A DNA stretch of 64,000 bases from Duganella sp. CF458. Lineage in GTDB: Bacteria > Pseudomonadota > Gammaproteobacteria > Burkholderiales > Burkholderiaceae_D. Location: contig NZ_FOOF01000016.1 of the NCBI RefSeq assembly GCF_900113115.1, positions 100,422 through 164,421 of the forward strand. The letters are read 5' to 3'. The translations under genes were made by a program, and so were the position numbers. The notes below the pieces were generated by a model. It searched no databases. It was not told where the DNA came from and saw only the letters and a list, made by a program, of their open reading frames with translations. This document shows positions 24,892 through 32,904 of the stretch, in pieces (position 1 is the first letter of the stretch; each line of letters starts with the position of its first letter).

Positions 24892-27636
24892 TCACAGCTT
24901 GGCGAGCAAGCCTTCGACCTCGGCCCGGTGGGCAAAGCCCTGGACGGCCAGCAATTGCTCGCACTGGCTGCGCGCCCCGCGCTTGTCGCCGCTGCGAAAC
25001 AGGGCGTGCGCATAGTGCAGGCGGATGTCGGTCGCCGCCGGTGCCGTTTCCAGTGCTTTTTTCAACAGGGGCAGGGCGCGTGCCGGCTTGCCGTTCTCCG
25101 CCAGGATCCAGGCCAGCGTATCGGCCACTGCCGGATTGCCCGGGGCGAGCCGGTAGGCGCGCTCGGCCGGCCGCAGCGCGTCCGCGTCCTTGGCCTGCAG
25201 CAGCGCCCAGGCCAGGTCATTCAAGACCAGCACATTGTCGGGATCGCGTTGCAGGATGATCTCGTACTCGCGCCGAGCAGCTCCGAACTGCGACTGTTGC
25301 AGCAAATGGCTGGCATAGTACAGCCTGGTTGGCTGGTCGGAAGGCTGCTGGCCGAGCCAGTCGCGCATGCGCTGGTCCGCTGCCTGTGCCTTGCCGGCGG
25401 CGTGTAAGGCGCGGTGCAGGGCAATCAGGACCGGGCCGCTGCGCTGGATGCCGTAAGCGCGCTCATACGGCGCCAGGGCGTCGGCCGCCTTGCCTTCTTC
25501 GAGCCAGGCATCGCCCTCGAGCTTGAAGCCGATGCCGGCGCCCGGTTGCCGCTGTTGCACACTGCGTGCAAGTTTGCGGGCGTCGTCGAAGGCCCGGCCA
25601 TCGAGCATGAGCGCGCTGGCCAGCAGCAAGGCGTCTTCCCTCACCGGGTCGATGGCAATTGCCTTGCGGACAGCCTGCAAGGCAGCGGCTGTGCGCTTCA
25701 CTGCCAGCGCACTACGCGCAAGGCGCAGCTGCACGTCGGCATCGGCAGGATGCAGCAGCGCCAGCTTGTCCAGGGTATCCAGGGCCAGCCTGTGCTGCCC
25801 GGCGGCAGACGCGGCCTGGGCCAACAAGTCCAGGCTGGCCGCCTCGTTCGGGCGCAGCGAATGCAGGCGTTGCGCCAGTTGCAGCGCCTTGCCGGCCTGT
25901 CCGCTGCGCAGGTATAGCGCCGCCAGCATCTGCGCCGGGGCTAGCGCATCGGGCGCTGCGGCAACGGCGCGCTCCAGCCAGTTGATCCCGGCCTTGAGAT
26001 TGCCTAGCCTTGCCTCAAGCTTGGCAAGTGCCATCAGCAGCGGCCAGCTGCCGCGGTTTCGTTCGAGTGCTGCTTCGTAACGCTGGCGGGCGATGGGGGC
26101 CTTTTTTTCCAGCAGGTCCAGTTCGGCCAGGTTGTCCAGCGCTGGCATGTGCGCAGGATCCAGTTCCAATGAACGCATAAACGCCTGGCGCGCGCCGGGC
26201 AAGTCGCCACTGGCCAACATCACGCCGCCTTTCAGGTTCTGCACGGCAGGATTATCGCCCAGCGCTTCCATTTGCCGCACTTGCGCCCGGGCTTTGGTGA
26301 AGTTGCGCTCGCGCAGGTAGGTCATGACCAGCAGGGAACCGGCGCGTGATGCCGCCCCTCCTTCCTTCTGCGTGGCCTGTTCCAGGGCTTCCAATGCGCG
26401 GGCATTCTGGCCCTGGCTAAGCAAACTCAAGCCATTGGCCGCAAGCAGGTTGCTGGATTCCGGCGCCAGGCTGCTGGCCCGGCCAAACCAGCGCGCGGCC
26501 AGTTCGTGTTGGCCGGCGCGCATTGCGGCTTCCCCCGCAAGTGCCAGCAAGTCGACCTGCTGCGGGTTGTCGGCAATTGCCGGTTCGAGCAAGGCCAGCG
26601 CATCTTGCGGCTTCCCCTCGCGCATATCGCACTGTGCTTGCAAGCGCAGTGCAAAGACTTCCTTGGGTTGGGACTGGCGATAGCGCATGATGTGGGCGCG
26701 CGCCTGCGCCGTGGCGCCCGACTCCAGCTCCACGGAAGCTGCCAGCAGCATGCTGGGCAAGTGATCCGGTGCCGCGCGCAACACCATTTGCGCACGCTCG
26801 AGAGCGGCCTTGTGCTTGCCCTCAGCCAGGTCGAGCAAGCCCTGGGCATAGAGAATGACCAGGCTGGCAGGCTGGATCTTTCGCGCGGCCTCCAGTTGCT
26901 GCCGCGCCAGCGCCGGTTTGCCCTGCATCAGGTGGACTGCAGCAATATCGGCGAAGGCTTGCACATTGCCCTTGTCGCGTTCGAGAATGGAACGGTAGGT
27001 GGCCAGGGCGCCGTCCAGGTCGTGCCGCGCGCGCAATAGGTCACCTTTGAAGCGTAGCGTATCGCTGTTGTGCGGGTCGGCAGCCAGGGCACGCCCGACC
27101 GAGTCCGCGGCGGCGCCGGCTTCGTTGCGCAGCAGTGCCAGCCGGGCCTGGCCCAGATGGCCTTCCACCAGCTGGCCGTCCTGGCGCAGGGCCTGGGTGT
27201 AAAGCTGGCCGGCATCTTCCGCCTTGCCCAGCCCGAGCAGCGCGTGAGCACGCCAAGCAAGAACGATTGGGGAGAGCGGTTCTGCTTGCAGTTCATCCAG
27301 CAAGCCTTGGTAGGATCCCTGGAACAGCATGGCCCGCACCAATAGCGGCAGCAATTCATGACGTGGCTGGCCCAGCGCAAGCGCGCGGCGCAGCTCCTTC
27401 TCGGCCGACATGGCATCGCCGAGCGCCAGGTGCAGTTCGCCCAGCATGCGCCGCGCCGCGGCATGGCCAGGCTCTTGCTGCAGCAGGTTTTTCAGATGGA
27501 TGACGGCAGCCCGATCCTCGCCCTTGCCGTGCGCCGTTCGCGCATCGGCGAGTACGTCTGCGACAGGCTTGATCCGCTGGCAAGCAAGCAGGGCGGCAAG
27601 CGCCATTCCGGCTGCGATAGTAATCGGACGAGACAT
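24892..27636 (-). CDS. prsT: PEP-CTERM system TPR-repeat lipoprotein PrsT
   Basis: A 914-residue lipoprotein (lipobox LLAC at about residue 19) made almost wholly of tetratricopeptide repeats of about 34 residues; repeated patterns such as A-x-x-L/A-x-x-L-A/G-x-A and L-x-P run from residue 30 to the end. Length and architecture match the PEP-CTERM-locus TPR lipoprotein PrsT, thought to support sorting, secretion or assembly of exopolysaccharide and PEP-CTERM proteins in the periplasm. GGGAG precedes the ATG. It is followed by the sigma-54-driven gene at 23914. Confidence 0.9.
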   Translation of the reverse strand: MSRPITIAAGMALAALLACQRIKPVADVLADARTAHGKGEDRAAVIHLKNLLQQEPGHAAARRMLGELHLALGDAMSAEKELRRALALGQPRHELLPLLVRAMLFQGSYQGLLDELQAEPLSPIVLAWRAHALLGLGKAEDAGQLYTQALRQDGQLVEGHLGQARLALLRNEAGAAADSVGRALAADPHNSDTLRFKGDLLRARHDLDGALATYRSILERDKGNVQAFADIAAVHLMQGKPALARQQLEAARKIQPASLVILYAQGLLDLAEGKHKAALERAQMVLRAAPDHLPSMLLAASVELESGATAQARAHIMRYRQSQPKEVFALRLQAQCDMREGKPQDALALLEPAIADNPQQVDLLALAGEAAMRAGQHELAARWFGRASSLAPESSNLLAANGLSLLSQGQNARALEALEQATQKEGGAASRAGSLLVMTYLRERNFTKARAQVRQMEALGDNPAVQNLKGGVMLASGDLPGARQAFMRSLELDPAHMPALDNLAELDLLEKKAPIARQRYEAALERNRGSWPLLMALAKLEARLGNLKAGINWLERAVAAAPDALAPAQMLAALYLRSGQAGKALQLAQRLHSLRPNEAASLDLLAQAASAAGQHRLALDTLDKLALLHPADADVQLRLARSALAVKRTAAALQAVRKAIAIDPVREDALLLASALMLDGRAFDDARKLARSVQQRQPGAGIGFKLEGDAWLEEGKAADALAPYERAYGIQRSGPVLIALHRALHAAGKAQAADQRMRDWLGQQPSDQPTRLYYASHLLQQSQFGAARREYEIILQRDPDNVLVLNDLAWALLQAKDADALRPAERAYRLAPGNPAVADTLAWILAENGKPARALPLLKKALETAPAATDIRLHYAHALFRSGDKRGARSQCEQLLAVQGFAHRAEVEGLLAKL

Positions 27637-27693
27637 GAAAAACTCCCAGGCTGGTGAAGTTACCAGCGTAGGGAGCTCTTAAATCTGCTTGTT

Positions 27694-27719
27694 GATCGCG
27701 CTCAAGAGTTCGCGCGATC
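27694..27719 (-). terminator. Inverted repeat between small lipoprotein gene and prsT
   Basis: GATCGCGC and GCGCGATC form a perfect 8-bp stem with a 10-base loop, in the 94-bp gap after the gene at 27731. There is no T-run, so it may act as an mRNA stabiliser or attenuator instead of a true terminator. Confidence 0.35.
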
Positions 27720-27730
27720 CACGGGGGACT

Positions 27731-28141
27731 TTATTTGGTATGGTGCTGGTTGTTGAGCTGGACGAACAAAGGCCAGCTTTGCGTCCCGTCGGCTTTCGCA
27801 ACGGTTGCGCTTGATCGATAGCGGGTAGACAGGTAGTCGACCGAAACAGCATCGCCGGCCAGCGCAGCCTTTTCCAGCAGGCGCATGGCTTCCTGGTGCT
27901 TTGCCGCATCCTGGCTGTACAGCAGTCCGAGTTCACGGGCCGCAACAGGCGAACCTTGCTCAGCCCATTCGCGCATGCGGCGTTCAGCTGCCGCACCGCC
28001 ATGTTCGGCCAATTTCTTGGCGACAGCTTCGACCACGGGGGCCGGCGGCTGGACTTCTTCCTTGACTTGGCAGGCAATTAACATGCCGACCATGACAAGC
28101 GTAGAGGTGACCATGATTCCCGCCTTGTTGAAAATTTCCAT
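27731..28141 (-). CDS. Small lipoprotein with Sel1-like repeats
   Basis: A 136-residue lipoprotein (lipobox LIAC, Cys at about residue 24) with two to three Sel1-like helical repeats (ERRMREWAEQGSPVAARELGLLYSQ, and HQEAMRLLEKAALAGDAVSVDYL). Sel1 repeats mediate protein contacts. The start at 28141 is supported by AGGAA upstream and by the lipoprotein signal; the frame extends to 28171. It has its own consensus promoter with a clear inverted-repeat operator (28170-28208), so it is probably regulated apart from prsT. The function is unknown. Confidence 0.8.
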   Translation of the reverse strand: MEIFNKAGIMVTSTLVMVGMLIACQVKEEVQPPAPVVEAVAKKLAEHGGAAAERRMREWAEQGSPVAARELGLLYSQDAAKHQEAMRLLEKAALAGDAVSVDYLSTRYRSSATVAKADGTQSWPLFVQLNNQHHTK

Positions 28142-28169
28142 ATTTCCTATTATTCCCCGAACGGATGGC

Positions 28170-28208
28170 ATTATATCAATTAATTGCCCGATGTCAATAT
28201 TCGGGCAA
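28170..28208 (-). promoter_or_regulatory. Consensus sigma-70 promoter overlapped by an inverted-repeat operator
   Basis: On the minus strand, TTGACA-N16-TATAAT (28170-28197) is a perfect match to the -35 and -10 hexamers. A perfect inverted repeat TTGCCCGA-N9-TCGGGCAA (28184-28208) covers the -35 hexamer and part of the spacer. This is the layout of a strong promoter held down by a repressor. The target is the Sel1-like lipoprotein at 27731-28141. Confidence 0.75.
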
Positions 28209-28344
28209 CTTTCAGGATTTTATGAAATGCGAGCTGACGCAGGCGCACGGCACGCAAAACTGCCAAACTTGTAAGTGTTTCCCATCATAACATGCGGTTA
28301 TTGCGCCGCACAAAATCGCACCGGGTAACAGATGTAAGCAATCG

Positions 28345-28740
28345 TTAGCGGACGGCAGCGCGCCCGCTATGCTGGTCCAGCCATGCGCCGGCATGGTCAT
28401 GCACCAGTTTGAGCTCACCCTCGAGTGCGGTGAACAGGATCGGGATTTCAACAATACGGCCCTCTTGCAGGGCTAATTCAAGTGCCAGCGAGGCCGCCAC
28501 GAAGCGTTTGGCCCCCAGGTTGCCGATCGAACCGCGTAAATTGTGCAAGATGCGGCGGGCTTCCATGAGCTTGCCGTCCCGGATCGCTTCGCCCGCCAGG
28601 TTCAGTGGTTCGATACCCGGGCCAATGCCGTCGCGAACGATCTTGACCACTGTGTTCAGGGCTTTCTCGTCCTGCCCCATGTATTCAAGAAGCTTGTCGA
28701 CGCAAAAGACTGCCTCGTCCGGCGCGCTTGCATAACTCAT
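28345..28740 (-). CDS. Hpt-domain phosphotransfer protein
   Basis: A 131-residue histidine phosphotransfer protein. The phosphorylatable residue is probably His66 within ARRILHNLRGSIGNLG, the usual HxLKGxxxxLG helix of Hpt domains. It would relay phosphate between a hybrid kinase and a response regulator. The start at 28740 follows GGGGA. It lies 16 bp after the DUF900 hydrolase gene, so the two form a transcription unit. The hybrid kinase at 32905 carries a receiver but no Hpt and is a possible partner, by inference. Confidence 0.82.
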   Translation of the reverse strand: MSYASAPDEAVFCVDKLLEYMGQDEKALNTVVKIVRDGIGPGIEPLNLAGEAIRDGKLMEARRILHNLRGSIGNLGAKRFVAASLALELALQEGRIVEIPILFTALEGELKLVHDHAGAWLDQHSGRAAVR

Positions 28741-28756
28741 AAACACGGTCCCCTTT

Positions 28757-30037
28757 TTATACGCGGAACGTCCAATGGCGTCCCATCGCACCTTCGACCG
28801 CCTGCAAGCCGAAGCGCTCGGCGGCCCTGGTATGTTTCTGGATCAGGTAATACATATCGCTCAAAGCCGAGCGCTGCTCGGCGAAATACGTATGGCCGAT
28901 AAAGCCGGTGTCCACCTTGCTGGCGTCAATGGTCTCAACGCCTTGCGCCGTCACCAGGCCCACTCCGCTGTCGCCAGCACGGGCATAGCCATGCACGGCT
29001 TTGGAAGCACGCAAGGCGCTATCCTCGGACGAAGCATACAGGGTCAACGGGTTCGGTACAGCAGACAGCGACGGCAACAACTGATGACGGAATACTTCTG
29101 CATCGATATCCGGCGCAGCCAGGATGACCTCCCGGATCCGGCCCGCCAGGTCCGGGCGTGCCGCAATCACGCTGGCTGTCGCGTGGGCCAAAGCCCGGTT
29201 GCCCATGCTGTGGGCCAGCAAGTACACATGTTCGGCGTCCGGCTGCTGCAAGACGTCAGCCAGGAATGCCGCCAGGTCCGCCTGGGTCCATTCCACATTG
29301 GCTTCATCCAATATATATCCTGAGAGCTTTCCTTGCGAGGGCCAGCTGTAAAAAATCGGCGTGCCCTGGAAGCCCAGATCGTACACCAGCTGGCCGGTGC
29401 GGCGCGCCGCGTCTTCGAACGTGGTACGGTAGCCGTGAATGAACACCAGGGCGCTGCGGGTGCCGTTGGCGGCGATCGACTGTCCCAGTTCGGCCAGGCA
29501 ACTGTCGCGCTCAGCCAAGTCGGCTGAAAGCAACACCACATGTTGTTCCGGATCCTGGCGGAACTCCAGCCGGAGCAGGGAAGGTGATTCCATTTCCCCC
29601 ATCCTGTGGTCGCGTGGAATGCTGACTTCACAGCTGCCGTAACGCAATTGGCCGCGCACGCTGCCGAACTGGCGGGCGGGGTGGCGGTCGCCGCTCAGTT
29701 CGCGATCGGTCGCGAAGAAAACTTTCATGACAGCATGGTCCGGCGCCCCATCCAGTTTGGCCGTTGCCGGCGTGCGCGCGCTGCGGCGCCGTTCGACCTC
29801 ATCGATGAGATTGCGCGCGGCGGCGCGCAGGTAACGGTCGCCCGCCAACCCGGCAGAGGCCAAGGCATCGCTCAGCGCAAACTGGCGCGAACGCGAACCG
29901 GGATCTTCTTCTACATCGGCAATGGCGTCGGCGACCGAAGGAGATTGGGCCGCGAGGCGGGATTTCAGCATCTGGTAGGCAGCACTGACGCCGCCCTCGC
30001 CGGCACCTGCCGTCACTGCTGTCGTAATGACGTCCAT
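28757..30037 (-). CDS. DUF900-type alpha/beta hydrolase
   Basis: A 426-residue protein whose C-terminal two thirds is an alpha/beta hydrolase of the DUF900 group. Visible elements are VMKVFFATDRELSG, ALVFIHGYRTTFEDAARRTGQLVYDLGF, YSWPSQGKLSGYILDEANVEWTQADLA, and the nucleophile elbow LLAHSMGNRAL (Ser in HSMGN). An Asp region follows (ILAAPDIDAEVF), with a late His (IGHTYF). The N-terminal 100 residues look like an alanine-rich helical domain, and there is no signal peptide. AGGAGAAG precedes the ATG at 30037. The substrate is unknown, probably an ester or amide. Confidence 0.85.
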   Translation of the reverse strand: MDVITTAVTAGAGEGGVSAAYQMLKSRLAAQSPSVADAIADVEEDPGSRSRQFALSDALASAGLAGDRYLRAAARNLIDEVERRRSARTPATAKLDGAPDHAVMKVFFATDRELSGDRHPARQFGSVRGQLRYGSCEVSIPRDHRMGEMESPSLLRLEFRQDPEQHVVLLSADLAERDSCLAELGQSIAANGTRSALVFIHGYRTTFEDAARRTGQLVYDLGFQGTPIFYSWPSQGKLSGYILDEANVEWTQADLAAFLADVLQQPDAEHVYLLAHSMGNRALAHATASVIAARPDLAGRIREVILAAPDIDAEVFRHQLLPSLSAVPNPLTLYASSEDSALRASKAVHGYARAGDSGVGLVTAQGVETIDASKVDTGFIGHTYFAEQRSALSDMYYLIQKHTRAAERFGLQAVEGAMGRHWTFRV

Positions 30038-30105
30038 GCTCTTCTCCTGGCTGATTAGTGCATATCTGACCACACCCACAAGGCCAAGTCCAGCGCCGCG
30101 TGCAT

Positions 30106-30471
30106 CTAGTGCTCAGGTGCCAGTTCAAGCCGGTTGATGCGTGCGGCCTTGTTGAAATCGATCGCGATGCGCAAGGCTTGCGGCTGGCATGTGGCACGGT
30201 ACACGTAAAGCCGGTCTTCCCCATTTACGTTTCGCGAAAGCAGCTCAAGCATCAAGGGGCGGGGACAGCCTTTCATCAGCGCGGGCAGGCCCGGTACGGC
30301 AAGGTAGCTGCTGCCGCGTTCGGTGAAGCGGTCCGGCGCCGTTTTGCCGTCCGCAATGCCTTCGAGCACAGCCACGACCTGCGCCGTGACATCGGGCTCC
30401 GCATCGGGAATTGCCGCCGCCGCACCGATGCAGCAAAGGCCCGAAAAAAATAACAGAATGTTCAATTTCAC
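30106..30471 (-). CDS. Small secreted protein of unknown function
   Basis: A 121-residue protein with a signal peptide (KLNILLFFSGLCCIGAAAA) and a compact remainder with two cysteines (KGCPRPLML and YRATCQPQAL) that could form a disulphide. The start is GTG at 30471, seven bases after AGGAG. It resembles snoaL/NTF2-sized periplasmic proteins in length (AVLEGIADGKTAPDRFTERG), but the match is too weak to name. It is a monocistronic minus-strand gene, divergent from the metallopeptidase at 30662. Confidence 0.7.
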   Translation of the reverse strand: MKLNILLFFSGLCCIGAAAAIPDAEPDVTAQVVAVLEGIADGKTAPDRFTERGSSYLAVPGLPALMKGCPRPLMLELLSRNVNGEDRLYVYRATCQPQALRIAIDFNKAARINRLELAPEH

Positions 30472-30661
30472 TGAAGACTCCTTCTAACGTTGCGTGCCCG
30501 GTCTTGACGCAATTGTTTTGCGTTTTTAATCAAAAATCCCATCAAGCCGGCGAACTTTTCGTAGTTATACTCGCCGATCACGCTGTTGATTGCCGGGCCC
30601 GGCGGGGCTTGTTGTTCCATCGAAAAAGACATCTATAACCGCTTCAGGAGACATTGACAAC

Positions 30662-32794
30662 ATGCGCAACACAACTCGTACCACGATTGCTACCACGGTC
30701 ATGCTGGCATGCGCCAGCCTGGCACAAGCCGGCGAAAAAACCGTCGACAACCTGACCGTCTTCACCAACACCAAGGCAGCTTCCGCAGAAGGCGTGCTGA
30801 AGGTTAACGCGGCGCGTTTCGGCCTGCCGGCGAACCTGAAAAACCTGGAACTGGTCGAGGTCAAGGAATCGCTGACGGCCAAGCACTATTACTACCAGCA
30901 GATGCTGCGCGGCCTGCCGGTGGACCGCGCCCTGATCGTCGTTTCGATCGGCAAGAACGGCGACCTGCAAAAGATCTTCAACGAAACCCGCCATATCTCG
31001 GCCAAGGCTGAAGCGGACGCGGTAAACCAACTGTACAACAAATCCCAGATCAGCAACGACGAAGCGCTGGACAAGGGCTGGAAGAACATGAAGGTGCAGC
31101 ACAACCTGGTGAATGTGCCTTCGGCAACCCTGGTGTGGATGCCGACCAAGGATGGCGTGCAACTGGCGCGCAAGGTCGCCATCGAAGCTGAAATGCCGAC
31201 CGGCGGTTTCGTCCAGTACCTGAACGCGCACGACGGCAGCGTGATCGATTCCTACTCCACTTCGCTGCCACGCACCAATAAGGGCGGCGAACGCAGCCTG
31301 GCTGCACGCGCCGCGGCGCCGGGCCAGATGCTGGACCGCCATGCCGCCACTGACGCAGCCAAGGCCAGCTCCAGCGTGAGCGCGCTGAAAGCCTCCACCG
31401 CAACGGTGCTGGCGGCTTCCGGCATCAACGGCAGCGGCTATGCTTTCGATCCTGATCCGCGGACCACGCTGAACAACGATGGGTTGACCGATACTTCGGC
31501 GGCCTCGGCATTCGACGCGGCCTATTCGACCAAGACCCTGCGCGACTTGACCGTGACCGCCGGCGTCTACAAGCTGACCGGCCCTTACGTCAACATCAAG
31601 AACATCGAAGCGCCAGCGACTGCGCCGAGCACCACCACCAACGGCGTGTGGACTGCCAAACGCGGCAACAACGCCTTCGATGACACCAACGTCTATTTCC
31701 ACCTCGACCAGAGCCAACGCTACATGCAATCGCTGGGCTTCAGCGGCAGCAAAGGCATCCTCGAGCGTTCGATGGACATCGACACAGACGGCGTCAACGG
31801 CGACGACAACTCGCACTTCAGCGGCAGCGGCGCCACCGGCTACCTGGCCTTTGGCCACGGTTGCGTGAACGACAGCGAAGACGCGGACGTCATCCTGCAC
31901 GAATACGGCCACGGCATCCAGGCCAGCATCAATTCCAGCTGGTCCGGCGGCGATACCGGCGCCATGGGCGAAGGCTTCGGCGACTACTGGGCCGCTTCGT
32001 ATTCGTACAGCACCCCGAATGGCCAGGTCTACCACCCGGAATGGGCCTTCAGCTGGGATGGCCACGGCTCGTGCTGGGCTGGCCGCATGATGAACCGCAC
32101 CGATGCCAAGTACAACAGCAGCAAAACGTACAGTGCGCACAGCTCGGTCACCGAGAATGGCGTGACGTTCCAGTCCGATGAACTGTGGTCCGCTCCACTG
32201 TACGCTTCCATGGTATCCCTGATCGCTGCCGGCAAGCCACGCGCCAACATCGACAAGATCATCCTGGAAGCGCACTTCGGCCTCGGTTCCAACATCAAGA
32301 TGCCAGCCATGGCAACGGCGATCGTGAACGCGGCCAAGACCCTGTTCCCGTCCGACTTGAGCTACGCCAACACCTTCCAGGCCAAGTTCGAAGCGCAGAA
32401 CATCCTGAGCGGCGGCGCCTGCACCCCGGTCAATATGTCTGAAACGGAAAGCAATAACACCATTGCGACCGCCAATGCCATCACCCAGTCCTGCACCACT
32501 GCCAGCGCCAATATGAGCGCCAGCAGCGATGTCGATTACTTTGCCATCACGGTTCCGGCTGGCAAGACGCTGACCGCCACCATGACGCCGAACGCGACCT
32601 CGGATTACGACCTGAAGCTGTACAACAGTGCAGGCACCGAGCTGGCCTCCAGCGTGAAAGGCACCGGCCAGGCCGATGTTGTAACGCGCGCCAACACGGG
32701 CTCGACTGCTGTAACCTTGTATGCCAAGGTGTATTACTACTCGGGTGGCACGGGTGCTACCAACGGCAAGTACACCTTGAAAGCCTCCTGGTAA
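30662..32794 (+). CDS. Secreted M4/M36-like (gluzincin) metallopeptidase with C-terminal PPC domain
   Basis: A 710-residue secreted zinc protease. The signal peptide ends near AQAGE (about 22). An FTP/PepSY-like propeptide follows (YYYQQMLRGLPVDRALIVVSIGKNGDLQKI). The catalytic motif is HEYGH with His413, Glu414 and His417, and the third ligand is Glu437 (GEGFGDYW), giving the HExxH-N19-E spacing of thermolysin-like enzymes. The C-terminal 90 residues are a pre-peptidase C-terminal domain (VDYFAITVPAGKTLTATMTP), usually removed after export. AGGAGA precedes the ATG at 30662. A strong terminator follows. It is probably an extracellular nutrient protease. Confidence 0.9.
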   Translation: MRNTTRTTIATTVMLACASLAQAGEKTVDNLTVFTNTKAASAEGVLKVNAARFGLPANLKNLELVEVKESLTAKHYYYQQMLRGLPVDRALIVVSIGKNGDLQKIFNETRHISAKAEADAVNQLYNKSQISNDEALDKGWKNMKVQHNLVNVPSATLVWMPTKDGVQLARKVAIEAEMPTGGFVQYLNAHDGSVIDSYSTSLPRTNKGGERSLAARAAAPGQMLDRHAATDAAKASSSVSALKASTATVLAASGINGSGYAFDPDPRTTLNNDGLTDTSAASAFDAAYSTKTLRDLTVTAGVYKLTGPYVNIKNIEAPATAPSTTTNGVWTAKRGNNAFDDTNVYFHLDQSQRYMQSLGFSGSKGILERSMDIDTDGVNGDDNSHFSGSGATGYLAFGHGCVNDSEDADVILHEYGHGIQASINSSWSGGDTGAMGEGFGDYWAASYSYSTPNGQVYHPEWAFSWDGHGSCWAGRMMNRTDAKYNSSKTYSAHSSVTENGVTFQSDELWSAPLYASMVSLIAAGKPRANIDKIILEAHFGLGSNIKMPAMATAIVNAAKTLFPSDLSYANTFQAKFEAQNILSGGACTPVNMSETESNNTIATANAITQSCTTASANMSASSDVDYFAITVPAGKTLTATMTPNATSDYDLKLYNSAGTELASSVKGTGQADVVTRANTGSTAVTLYAKVYYYSGGTGATNGKYTLKASW

Positions 32795-32820
32795 TCAAGC
32801 GCGCTCCCCCGCGCTATCGA

Positions 32821-32853
32821 CCGCCTGGCCCGCAGGGGCCGGCGGTTTTTTTT
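32821..32853 (+). terminator. Strong intrinsic terminator after the metallopeptidase
   Basis: CCGCCTGGCCC and GGGGCCGGCGG form a GC-rich stem with a small loop, followed by eight T. It lies 27 bp past the stop codon at 32794. Confidence 0.92.
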
Positions 32854-32904
32854 GGTTAAAATTCGCTTACAATTGGTTTCGCTGAGTTCGCTTAGAGACC
32901 AACC

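Noticed and set aside
30590..30661. Possible sigma-54 element (GG-N10-GC) before the M4/M36-like protease
   Set aside because: Only the GG and GC fit in a very GC-rich run; the flanking bases do not match TGGCAC or TTGC.
30644..32275. A 543-codon minus-strand frame opposite the M4/M36-like protease
   Set aside because: Shadow of the real gene; no recognisable motifs, and the plus strand has signal peptide, HEYGH and a terminator.
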